64,000 nt of DNA from a bacterium (GTDB taxonomy: Bacteria; Sysuimicrobiota; Sysuimicrobiia; Sysuimicrobiales; Segetimicrobiaceae). A model generated the notes under the pieces. It was not told where the DNA came from and ran no database searches. It saw only the letters and a program-made list of their open reading frames with translations. Of this stretch, positions 18,249-25,553 are shown piece by piece; the first letter of the stretch is position 1; every line of letters starts with the position of its first letter. The DNA is taken from the NCBI GenBank assembly GCA_035307765.1, contig DATGHU010000041.1, forward strand, positions 62,001 through 126,000. The letters are read 5' to 3'. Position numbers and translations under genes: made by a program.

Positions 18249-19517
18249 TTAGACGTGATGTGGCAGGAGGAGCACCTGGGCCGCGAGCCCAACCAGCCCC
18301 GCCGCGAGGATCAGCACCGAGAGCCGGGCCAGCCGGCGGGTGATCGAGCGGTCGCGGCCGGCTATCTGGGCCATTGGAATGTGAAACGCCAAGCTCGCCA
18401 TGGACGTGAGCACTACGCCGTACCCCGCCAGCTCCGGCGGGAGCGTCCCCTTGGCTGCCAGAATGCCGGCGGCCGCGGACGTCGACGCGCTGCTCACCAG
18501 GCCCCCCAGCACGGAGACGATCAGGAAGCCGGTCTGGGGGAAGGCCCGGTTCGCCAGTTCGCCGGCCAGCGTGATTATCACAAACAGTGCGCCGAACGTC
18601 AGCGCGTAGCGGATCGAGATCGGCGATTTGATATGAAGCGGCGCGGTCTCAGCATCTTTGAGGTTGATGTGGCTGCTGGCCGCCAGGCTCGTCAGCAGCA
18701 TCAGCACCACGGAGATCCATCCGTAGGCCAGGGCCTGGCTGGCGAAGATGCCGAGGATCAGGCCATTGCGGATGAGCATCGCGCTGTTCGCGGTGAGCAT
18801 CCCCATGAGGGCGAAGGGCGACAGCCGCGCCGGGTCGGTCCGTGCCCGGCTGGCCAGCTCGGCCACGGTGGCGGTGCTGTTGACGAGGCCTCCGAGGAGC
18901 CCCGTCCACCGGATCCCACGCGTGCCGTAAATCCGCAGCAGGATGTAGTTGGCGAAGGCGATCGCTGAGATCACCAGCACGACGGTCCAGGCCGCCCGCA
19001 GGTCGATCAGGCGCCAGGGGTCGATCGGGCCGGCCGGGAGCAGTTGATACACGACCACCGCCATCAATCCGAGGATGATGGCGCCCCGAATCTCGTCGAT
19101 GGTTACCTTTCCGGCGAACCTGACCACCTCGGACTTCCACGCCAGCAGCGCCGTCATGACCACGCCGCACGCCGTCGCCACCAGCAGCTGGCCCTCGCCG
19201 ACGAGGATCCCGAGGATCCCCGTGGCAAGCAGGGCCACCGAGGTGGTCATTTCGAGCGAGCGATCCCGGACGAAGCTGCGCCAGTTCACCAGCGTGATCA
19301 GGGGAAAGATCCCGATCATCAAGATGTAGCTCGCCGTCGGTGAGACCCCCCACGCCAGCGTGAAGGCCAAGGACACGATGGAGAAGGTGCGGACCCCGAT
19401 ATCCTTGTGGGCCCACTCGCGCTCAAGCCCGATCATCATCCCGATTCCCAACGAGATGGCCACCCGCTCCATGAAGAGCAGGAACTCAACGTTTACGTGA
19501 TTGAAGGAGGTCGGCAT
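18249..19517 (-). CDS. MgtC/DUF4010 family membrane protein
   Basis: I begin at ATG 19517 (complement), where the conserved sequence starts, 5 bp after the upstream MFS stop; a longer frame exists but overlaps that gene. The 422-residue product has an MgtC/SapB-like N-terminal part (ISLGIGMMIGLEREWAHKD, about 18-36, with the conserved GLERE) and a C-terminal DUF4010 membrane domain including GGLVNSTATVAELA. About a dozen helices are visible. Proteins of this build are widespread and uncharacterised; MgtC itself affects Mg2+ and ATP homeostasis. Tight spacing suggests co-transcription with the MFS gene. Confidence 0.85.
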   Translation of the reverse strand: MPTSFNHVNVEFLLFMERVAISLGIGMMIGLEREWAHKDIGVRTFSIVSLAFTLAWGVSPTASYILMIGIFPLITLVNWRSFVRDRSLEMTTSVALLATGILGILVGEGQLLVATACGVVMTALLAWKSEVVRFAGKVTIDEIRGAIILGLMAVVVYQLLPAGPIDPWRLIDLRAAWTVVLVISAIAFANYILLRIYGTRGIRWTGLLGGLVNSTATVAELASRARTDPARLSPFALMGMLTANSAMLIRNGLILGIFASQALAYGWISVVLMLLTSLAASSHINLKDAETAPLHIKSPISIRYALTFGALFVIITLAGELANRAFPQTGFLIVSVLGGLVSSASTSAAAGILAAKGTLPPELAGYGVVLTSMASLAFHIPMAQIAGRDRSITRRLARLSVLILAAGLVGLAAQVLLLPHHV

Positions 19518-19522
19518 CCGGC

Positions 19523-20710
19523 TCAGTGCGCCTGAACGGGGAGTCCGCGCCCGGCCGCCAGGAACGACACCCCAGCGGTCACCAACAAGACCAGCGCGGC
19601 GCTCAGGTACGGGAGCGTATGCGCGCCGACGTGGTAGACGGCCCCGCCCCACGCCGGGCCGATGATCCGTCCGAGGCTGTCGAACGAGTCCATGATGCCC
19701 ACGGAGAGCCCCTGTCCGGCCCGCGTCCGCTTCGAGATCAGCGCGGCAATCGAGGGGCGCATCAGCGAATGGCCGGCCCCGGCGATCGCCGCGTACAGCG
19801 CGAGCGTCACCAGGTTGTGGGTGCTCATGATGAGGAGGTACCCAACCGCGGCGAGGAGTAGTCCTCCTCGGACCAGTCGGTTCTCGCCCCACCGATCGAT
19901 GAGGCGCCCGATCAAGCCGCCGAGGATTACCGCCTGCACCAGCCCGACGACCACGAACACGATGCCGATCGCGCCGGCCCCGCTCGCCGCGGTGAGGTGC
20001 AGGCGGTCCTGGGCAAATAGCGCATAGGTGGCCTCGAGTCCGGCCAGGGCGAATGCCCCCGCGAAGGTGATGAGGTAGAAGAGCGCCAACGGCCCGCTCA
20101 ACGCGAGCCGAATCGCTCCCATCCGGGACGGGCGGTCGGCGGGGGTGTCGCGCCGTACCGGCTCAGGCAGCGCGCCCCAACTGAGCGCCAGAGTGAGCAA
20201 CGCGAGGCCCGCGCCGACGAAGAAGGGGAGGGCAAGGTTGTGGTGGCCGAGAAGACCCCCGATTCCCGGGCCGATCGTAAACCCAAGTCCCATCGCCGCG
20301 CCCATCATCCCCATGCTCCCGCCGCGGCGCTCCTCCGGGGTCGTGTCACCGATGTAGGCCATGGCTGTGGGCAGGGTAGCGGCGCTGAGAATTCCCCCCA
20401 GGATCCGGGCAAGAAACAACTCCCAGACCTGGTGGGAGAGGCCGAAGATGATGAACGAGACCGCGTAGCCAACGAGTCCCAGGGAGAAGATCGGCTTGCG
20501 GCCGACCCGGTCGCTCAGGGCACCCCATGCCGGGGCGAAGAGAAACTGCATAAAGGCATACGAGGTGGCGAGGAGGCCGATCTGTAACGGGGTCGCCCCC
20601 ACCTCCCGGGCGTAAAACTGCAGAACCGGAAGGACGATTCCAAAGCCCATCATGACGATGAAAATGGCCAGAAAGAGCACCATTAGGCCGCGACGACCAA
20701 CTGGGGGCAT
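19523..20710 (-). CDS. MFS exporter, tetracycline/multidrug type
   Basis: I start at ATG 20710 (complement), preceded by an ideal AAGGAGGT. The 395-residue protein has twelve predicted helices and motif A as GALSDRVGRKP, with motif C in the fifth helix (GLGFTIGPGIGGLLG), which marks drug/H+ antiporters. It most resembles TetA/MdtG-like exporters. A strong promoter lies about 26-55 bp upstream, overlapping a palindrome shared with the divergent tRNA-Asn promoter. Confidence 0.88.
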   Translation of the reverse strand: MPPVGRRGLMVLFLAIFIVMMGFGIVLPVLQFYAREVGATPLQIGLLATSYAFMQFLFAPAWGALSDRVGRKPIFSLGLVGYAVSFIIFGLSHQVWELFLARILGGILSAATLPTAMAYIGDTTPEERRGGSMGMMGAAMGLGFTIGPGIGGLLGHHNLALPFFVGAGLALLTLALSWGALPEPVRRDTPADRPSRMGAIRLALSGPLALFYLITFAGAFALAGLEATYALFAQDRLHLTAASGAGAIGIVFVVVGLVQAVILGGLIGRLIDRWGENRLVRGGLLLAAVGYLLIMSTHNLVTLALYAAIAGAGHSLMRPSIAALISKRTRAGQGLSVGIMDSFDSLGRIIGPAWGGAVYHVGAHTLPYLSAALVLLVTAGVSFLAAGRGLPVQAH

Positions 20711-20735
20711 GGAGACCTCCTTCCGAAACGGATTC

Positions 20736-20765
20736 ATTATCCGCACGGGGTGTCGGGATTGTCAA
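20736..20765 (-). promoter_or_regulatory. Sigma-70-type promoter of the MFS exporter gene
   Basis: On the minus strand TTGACA (20760-20765 complement) and GATAAT (20736-20741 complement) are separated by 18 bp, a near-consensus housekeeping promoter. Transcription would start about 20 bp before the AAGGAGGT ribosome site of the MFS gene. Confidence 0.7.
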
Positions 20766-20778
20766 GGATCGCTTGACA
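20760..20778. promoter_or_regulatory. Inverted repeat joining two divergent -35 boxes
   Basis: TGTCAAG and CTTGACA form perfect 7-bp arms around GATCG. The left arm contains the -35 box of the MFS promoter and the right arm that of the tRNA-Asn promoter. It may be an operator for a dimeric repressor or simply the by-product of two consensus -35 boxes back to back. Confidence 0.5.
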
Positions 20779-20801
20779 GGGGTGAGAGCCATCCGTAGAA
20801 T
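20773..20801 (+). promoter_or_regulatory. Sigma-70-type promoter of tRNA-Asn
   Basis: TTGACA (20773-20778), a 17-bp spacer and TAGAAT (20796-20801) lie 12 bp before the mature tRNA 5' end. The match to consensus and ideal spacing make this one of the clearest promoters in the window. Confidence 0.8.
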
Positions 20802-20813
20802 CAGAAAAGGCGT

Positions 20814-20888
20814 TCCTCGGTAGCTCAATGGTAGAGCATCCGGCTGTTAACCGGAGGGTTGTAGGTTCGAGTCCTACCCGAGGAGCCA
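20814..20888 (+). tRNA. tRNA-Asn (anticodon GTT), CCA encoded
   Basis: The 75-base sequence folds as a standard tRNA. The acceptor arms are TCCTCGG (20814-20820) and CCGAGGA (20878-20884), with G discriminator and encoded CCA. The D-arm contains AGCTCAATGGTAGAGC; the anticodon stem TCCGG/CCGGA holds the loop CTGTTAA with anticodon GTT at 20846-20848; the T-arm contains GGTTCGAGTCC. GTT reads Asn codons. It has its own promoter. The downstream sequence to 25 kb is rich in broken genes, as expected where elements have inserted beside a tRNA. Confidence 0.97.
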
Positions 20889-20955
20889 ATCAAGACGTTC
20901 CGCGAAGGTCCTTCCGCTTGCTGCTCGCAGAGAGGCCCCCAGACGAGGAGCGGTC

Positions 20956-21237
20956 GTGCCCAACAAACTTTCGTACGTCGATTACTCCCCCATCCTGTTG
21001 CTTCTGGACCAATATGCTGCTTCCGTGGCCCTGGACCGGCGGCAACAGTGGGTTGAGGCTGCACAGGCAGACTTCTATCGGTTGGACTTCCGGGTACCGG
21101 AGGAGCGACCAAATCCGCGTTTTCTCGAAGAACGCGGGGTTCGTCCCCAACAGTCAAACTCTCATCCGGGATCTGACGTCGGCTCTCCAAAAAGACGTCT
21201 CCCCCACCCACGTAGATCGGTCTCAGCGAAGGTCTAG
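20956..21237 (+). CDS. Possible small hypothetical protein, or remnant
   Basis: A GTG at 20956 has GAGGAG 5-6 bp upstream and opens a 93-residue frame. The first ~55 residues (for example LLLDQYAASVALDRRQQWVEAA) look protein-like, with balanced hydrophobic and charged residues. The remainder is basic and low in hydrophobics, as if the frame were lost after about base 21120. I recognise no domain. It may be the start of a broken gene. Confidence 0.25.
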   Translation: MPNKLSYVDYSPILLLLDQYAASVALDRRQQWVEAAQADFYRLDFRVPEERPNPRFLEERGVRPQQSNSHPGSDVGSPKRRLPHPRRSVSAKV

Positions 21238-21277
21238 CATAGGGGCGTGTGCTCTAGTCCAACTGCGATCGCGCCCT

Positions 21278-21457
21278 CTATCGCTTAGGCGGCTCTGCCC
21301 TCGCCCACTCCATGTGCAGGTACGATACACGCCAGTCAATCAACCTGATACCAGTCGCTTTCAGGACAGCATCCCGCTCATCGTCGCTCGGGATCTACTT
21401 CCGGCCCTCCACGTCCGCGACCCACTGCTCTGTCTGGCCGAGCGGGGAGTGGATGAA
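21278..21457 (-). pseudogene. Degraded hypothetical protein C-terminus
   Basis: Read on the minus strand, one frame gives a protein-like stretch FIHSPLGQTEQWVADVEGRK, then an in-frame TAG (21395-21397), then IPSDDERDAVLKATG and RLIDWRVSYLHMEWARAE before a terminal stop at 21278-21280. The upstream end is closed by another in-frame TGA. The smooth continuation across the internal stop implies a gene lost by nonsense mutation. I do not recognise the family. Confidence 0.4.
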
Positions 21458-21753
21458 TCACTTACAGTCGACCGCGCGAGTTTTACTCCCCGCGTACCTT
21501 GACAGGAGGGGCGCAGTGCTGGGACGCAAATCTTCGGTTTTCCCGATCCTGTCGTCGACTTCACGACGTGGTTAGGGGAGCGCCGGAGGATGTCACTCGG
21601 CCTGCCCGCGGCAATTAGGATACCCCGTGGCATCGGCCGGTGGTGTCGTCGAGCATGGCCAGGCTACCAAGGAGGAAACCACGACGTACAGATTCAATTG
21701 CGCAACGGCAAGCGACGGCCAGGGTCCGACAAATGGCACAAGGGAGGTGTGCG

Positions 21754-22413
21754 ATGGCGCTTCAACTGGGTGACGTGGCACCGGATTTTGTGGCGGATAC
21801 GACCGAAGGCCAAATCCGTTTCCACGAGTGGATTGGCGACTCATGGGCGGTGTTGTTCTCGCACCCGAAGGACTTCACGCCGGTCTGCACGACCGAGCTC
21901 GGTTACATGGCCAAGCTCAAGCCCGAGTTCGACCGGCGCAACACCAAGATCATCGGGCTCAGCGTCGACCCAGTCGACGATCACGCCCGGTGGGCGAACG
22001 ACATCAAAGAGACGCAGGGGGCGGCGCCCAACTACCCGATGATCGGCGACACGGAGCTCAAGGTCGCCAAGCTGTACGGGATGCTGCCGGCCGCCACGAC
22101 CGGCACCGCAAAGGGGCGTACGCCGGCGGACAACCAGACCGTCCGCACCATCTTCGTCATCGGTCCCGACAAGAAGATCAAGCTCACCATCGCGTACCCC
22201 ATGACGACGGGGCGCAACTTCGACGAGGTGTTGCGTGTCATCGACTCGCTGCAGCTGACGGCGAAGCACAAGGTCTCGACGCCGGTAAACTGGAAGCGCG
22301 GCGACGACGTGATCATCGCTGGGTCGGTATCCGACGAGGAAGCCAAGAAGACGTACCCGGGCGGCTGGAAGGCACCGCGGCCCTACATCCGGATCGTGCC
22401 GCAGCCGCGATGA
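21754..22413 (+). CDS. 1-Cys peroxiredoxin (Prx6-type)
   Basis: I start at ATG 21754, which has AGGGAGGTG just upstream; the longer frame is not conserved. The 219-residue protein reduces hydroperoxides in the cytoplasm. The peroxidatic site HPKDFTPVCTTE gives Cys45, and there is no second Cys where 2-Cys enzymes have a resolving residue. The long C-terminal domain (SLQLTAKHKVSTPVNWKRGDD) and the YPGGWKAPRPYIR ending are characteristic of the Prx6 group. It is intact although the flanking genes are broken, which suggests continuing selection. Confidence 0.95.
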   Translation: MALQLGDVAPDFVADTTEGQIRFHEWIGDSWAVLFSHPKDFTPVCTTELGYMAKLKPEFDRRNTKIIGLSVDPVDDHARWANDIKETQGAAPNYPMIGDTELKVAKLYGMLPAATTGTAKGRTPADNQTVRTIFVIGPDKKIKLTIAYPMTTGRNFDEVLRVIDSLQLTAKHKVSTPVNWKRGDDVIIAGSVSDEEAKKTYPGGWKAPRPYIRIVPQPR

Positions 22414-22515
22414 TGGGTATGGGCGGAGTCTGAATGGATTTCAGGTGCAGGCAAGGCGCATCATGCAACACGCCCATCTGGATTGCGCCGCACCTCGCGG
22501 TTTGAGCCGTAGGCC

Positions 22516-23292
22516 ATGAATCTGCGTGTGGGCGTTCTCGGCGCAGGGTTCGGCGGACTCGAGCTCAGCACGATGCTGTCCGAGGCGCTCGGCGATCACC
22601 TCGACCTTACCCTGATCGACAAGAACGACTCCTTTGTGTTCGGCTATTCGAAACTCGACGTGATGTTCGGTCGTCAAAGACTCGACACCGCGCGCCTCAC
22701 GTACCGTCACATCGTGAAGCCTGGCGTGCGCTTCCGTCGGGAAACGATCATCGTGATCGACCCCGAAGCGCGGCGCTGATTACGATCTGAATGCCACACC
22801 GGGGCTCGCCGAAAGCGGGAACGAGTTCTACTCTGTCGCCGGTGCCGCTCGCCTGCGCGAGGTCCTTCCGACCTTCTCGAGGGGCCACGCGATTGTCGGT
22901 GTCGCCTCGGTGCCGTTCAAGTGCCCGCCGGCGTCGAGCGAAGCCGCGTTGTTGCTGGATCACTACCTCACCACGCGCAGCGTGCGCGATGCCGGCGAGA
23001 TCAGCCTCGTCATGCCGCTCGGCGTCCCGATCCCCCGGTCGCCCGCAACCTCGCAGGCGTTGCCCACCGCGTTCGCCGAGCGCGGTATCGCCTTCGTCCC
23101 AAGCGTCTCGTGCGCGCGCTCGACTCGGCGCGGCGCGTCGCCGTTCTTGACGATGCGAGTGAGATGCCCTACGATCTATTCTGCGGGATTCCGAAGCACC
23201 GCGCTCCCGGCGTGGTTGCGGCGAGCGGCATGACCGAGAACGGCTGGATCCCCGTCAACCCGAAGACCCCGGATCCGTGCCCTTCATTATAG
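22516..23292 (+). pseudogene. Broken NAD(P)/FAD-dependent oxidoreductase (SQR/NDH-2-like)
   Basis: Three pieces of one flavoprotein lie in order. The first (22516-22779) starts with the dinucleotide-binding motif GVLGAGFGGLELS and ends at a TGA. The second begins in the next frame at 22778 (YDLNATPGLAESGNEFYSVA) and includes APFKCPP-like VPFKCPPASSEAALLLDHY. The third, back in the first frame from about 23100 (LVRALDSARRVAVLDDASEM), runs to VNPKTPDPCPSL and stops. Against this family a segment before ADYDL is missing (deletion), and the C-terminal GDV cofactor motif and tail are lost. It is certainly non-functional as read, unless the assembly has errors here. Confidence 0.85.
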
Positions 23293-23372
23293 GCCGAGCG
23301 TACCATACCAGGGGCGCGCTGCATGAGGGAAAAAGCGCGTCATGGTAAGAATTCATTCTGAACCGCGATGCC

Positions 23373-23732
23373 TTATCTTGCAGGGGCGCCTACGGAGACA
23401 TACCATGTGCCGATGCACGAATCCGCTTTCGTTGGAACATAGTGCCAACCTTCTTTACCAGGCGGATCCGCGCTGATATCCCAATCGCCGTTGGGTGATG
23501 CGATGGGTCCACCCAATGTCTTCAGGGTCACGCCCAGCGAGGAAGAATTACTAGGCGCGATCTTCCAGACCACGTCCGAATAGCCCTCCGGTTTGATCAC
23601 GCGCACCTGGATGGTGGATCTCGTTTGATTGTAAATCGCAATACAGGAGCCCGGATGCGTCTCTAATGCGGACGCGGGGATCGCGACCAGCACGACTAGA
23701 GTAATCGCGAACGTGGCCCGTCTGCCGCCCAT
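23373..23732 (-). CDS. Small secreted hypothetical protein
   Basis: I start at ATG 23732 (complement); an in-frame ATG at 23753 is an alternative. The 119-residue product has a signal peptide (ATFAITLVVLVAIPASALE, cleavage near residue 22) and a mature domain of about 95 residues with two cysteines (SCIAIYN and DSCIGTWY) that could form one disulfide. It is rich in Ser, Gly and Pro like small beta-sandwich proteins. I do not recognise the family. It is divergent from the broken amidohydrolase gene. Confidence 0.6.
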   Translation of the reverse strand: MGGRRATFAITLVVLVAIPASALETHPGSCIAIYNQTRSTIQVRVIKPEGYSDVVWKIAPSNSSSLGVTLKTLGGPIASPNGDWDISADPPGKEGWHYVPTKADSCIGTWYVSVGAPAR

Positions 23733-23802
23733 CTTCTCATCGCCCCCTCGCATCACCTCAGTTTCCCAGAGGACCCTGGGGGGAACCGAGAACGTCATTG
23801 GC

Positions 23803-24725
23803 GTGACCCAGGCGCGGATCCTCCTGCTGCCCATTGTTCTGTTGTGCTTGGCGCCCTGCCTTCCCGTCCCGACCGTCGGGATCGCCCAGGCGGCGAGCGC
23901 AGCGCCGTTCGTGGACGCCCACACCCACATCGTGAGAAACTTGCGTCGCGGCAAGAGCCTTGGGGCTGCCGCGGCCGACGCGCTTCGCCTTCACCGCGGG
24001 AGGAGATTCTCTCAATCCGATCATTCAATAAACACCGTCGGACCAGGTTACCCCCGATGTGCTTCGCCGTTTTGAGCAAGCCGCAGAGGCGATCCTCCGG
24101 GGCGGAGCCGCGGGATTCGGCGAACTGGCCGCGGAGCACTTCTCGTCCCGCATCGGGTCGCATCCCTATGAAAGCGCGCCTGCCGATCACCCGCTGTTCC
24201 TCGCGCTGGCCGACATCGCGGCGCGCGCCGACGTGCCGATCGAGCTCCACATGGAGGCGGTACCACGTGACCTGCCCTTCCCCAATCCCGCGTTGATGGG
24301 ACCGCCGAACCCGCCGGCCGTCCACGAAACATTTCGGCCCTGGAGCGACTGCTGGAGCACAACCCAAGACGCGTGTAATCTGGCTGCACGCCGGCTGGGA
24401 CCTGTCCGGCTACCGGACCGTGCCCCTCATGCGTTCACTACTGAGCCGACATCCCAATCTCTACATGAGCCTGAAAGTTGATAAGGGCGGCGCGCCGGAC
24501 ACGTCGCCGTTTGCGCCGAGCGGGGACCTCAAGCCGGGCTGGGCGGCATTGCTGCAGGACTTCCCCGATCGGTTTGTCATCGGGAGCGATCAGTTTTTCG
24601 ATGAAGCCCCGCGGCGCATCGCCGCGGCACGCCGCCTCGTTGATGCGCTTCCGCCTGAGGTGGTCAGGCTCATCACGACCGAGAACGTGAAACGCCTCTA
24701 TGACGTTCCGAGCCTGATGCCGTGA
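23803..24725 (+). pseudogene. Frameshifted secreted amidohydrolase
   Basis: The pieces read in order through all three frames. A GTG at 23803 begins a signal-peptide-like segment (ILLLPIVLLCLAPCLPVPTVG), then FVDAHTHIV with the metal-binding HxH of the amidohydrolase superfamily. From about 24059 the next frame gives LRRFEQAAEAILRGGAAGFGEL and ELHMEAVPRD. After about 24320 the reading moves again (HAGWDLSGYR, then LMRSLLSRHPNLYMSLKVDK) and ends with FVIGSDQFFDEAPR and a stop at 24725; the GSD aspartate is a conserved ligand. At least three indels are needed. Metal-site residues survive, so decay looks recent. Confidence 0.8.
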
Positions 24726-25037
24726 CGGTGCGCCGATAGAAATTAGGAAGCGGGCGGGATTGTTCCTCGACAATGGAATCTCGTTCGGGCCTCCGAAATC
24801 CGCAAGGGATCCTAGATTTCCTCAGAGATTTGGACCCAGTGTTCCTCTGGATGCGACGAAGGAACGCCGGGCGCCCTTTCTCGTTCTGATCGGCTTCGTC
24901 AAACCGTCTGGTCGAGATCCAGTCCTGGCGGCTCCCCCGGTGGCCTAATGGTGACTAAGCATCCCTCGTGCTGGGCATCAATCTTTGATGAGGGTCTCAC
25001 TGGAGGGCGAAGTCAAGTCCGCAGCGAGGGCTGTTGC
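24726..25037. other. Gene-free stretch before MerR-like gene
   Basis: These 312 bp contain only a short, unrecognised frame (24760-24948) and a fragment CGGTGGCCTAATGG near 24937 that vaguely recalls a tRNA D-arm but has no matching acceptor or T-arm. The ribosome site GCGAGGG of the next gene is at its end. Nothing else is seen. Confidence 0.5.
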
Positions 25038-25301
25038 ATGCACCCAGCAGACGATGTGCCAATCTACCGGATACGCACTGTCTCGGCTCTCACCGGCATC
25101 CCGGCGGGGCGAATTCGCAGTTGGGAAGATGAGTACGACCTACTGCGCCCCGCGAGGACGAAGGGAGGGCACCGGTTCTACTCCAGCCGGGATGTGCAGT
25201 TGGTCCGGGAGATACACCGGCTCGTGAAAGAGCAGGGCTTAAGCCTTCAGGCGGTCAAGGCGTGGCTAGAGGTGAGGCAGTCAAAGCCCGCCGTGTCGTG
25301 A
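25038..25301 (+). CDS. MerR-family HTH DNA-binding protein, HTH domain only
   Basis: I start at ATG 25038, with GCGAGGG 7 bp upstream, rather than at an upstream ATG. The 87-residue product is one winged-helix MerR domain: IYRIRTVSALTGIPAGRIRS (recognition helix-turn-helix), the wing residue run RPARTKGGHRFYSSRDVQ, and the second helix pair LVREIHRLVKEQGLSLQAV. It ends where MerR proteins continue with a dimerisation coil and effector domain, so it lacks a sensor. It may be a free-standing HTH regulator of the CarA/LitR-like type or a truncated one. Confidence 0.8.
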   Translation: MHPADDVPIYRIRTVSALTGIPAGRIRSWEDEYDLLRPARTKGGHRFYSSRDVQLVREIHRLVKEQGLSLQAVKAWLEVRQSKPAVS

Positions 25302-25553
25302 TAGGTGCGGTCCGGACTCCAGCGCCGAGAGATTTCCCCTCATGATAAGTAAACCACTTGAGCCGTCTCTCGCTTGAGTCGAGGTCCTGTCAATCTCCAG
25401 GTGACGCCCGAGGCGATCGGCGGCATAGTACACACGAGACCGCAGTCGCGCACCGCCAGTCGGGGTGCGGGGTCCGTTCCCGGCCAGCACCGCCGGACCC
25501 GATGCAGCGCGACCTGATCGAGCAGCGAGAGGCTCCCGGCGCCCGCCGGGGCG

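Larger units (their letters stand above)
20889..21753. other. Gene-poor stretch downstream of tRNA-Asn
   Basis: This 865-bp stretch has no convincing intact gene. It holds a weak ORF candidate (20956-21237), a 9-bp stem-loop with a 5-base loop at 21115-21137, and a degraded minus-strand coding remnant (21278-21457). Just before its end AGGGAGGTG forms the ribosome site of the peroxiredoxin gene. No second copy of the tRNA 3' end was found by eye, so no attachment site is claimed. Confidence 0.6.

Noticed and set aside
21115-21137. 9-bp stem-loop as a terminator of the tRNA
   Set aside because: The stem is good but no T-run follows and it lies 227 bp after the tRNA end.
22516-23292. Programmed frameshift in the flavoprotein gene
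   Set aside because: A missing segment and a truncated end accompany the frame changes, and no slippery heptamer is seen at the joints.
23100-23372. GC hairpin near 23322-23345 as a terminator
   Set aside because: The arms match only partly around a 13-base loop and no T-run follows.
24930-24975. tRNA-like D-arm sequence (CGGTGGCCTAATGG)
   Set aside because: It recalls the 5' half of a tRNA but no acceptor complement, anticodon loop or T-arm follows, so it is not called as a tRNA or attachment site.
25302-25553. Small frame on the minus strand (25281-25490)
   Set aside because: It overlaps the end of the MerR-like gene, has no ribosome site and no recognisable features.
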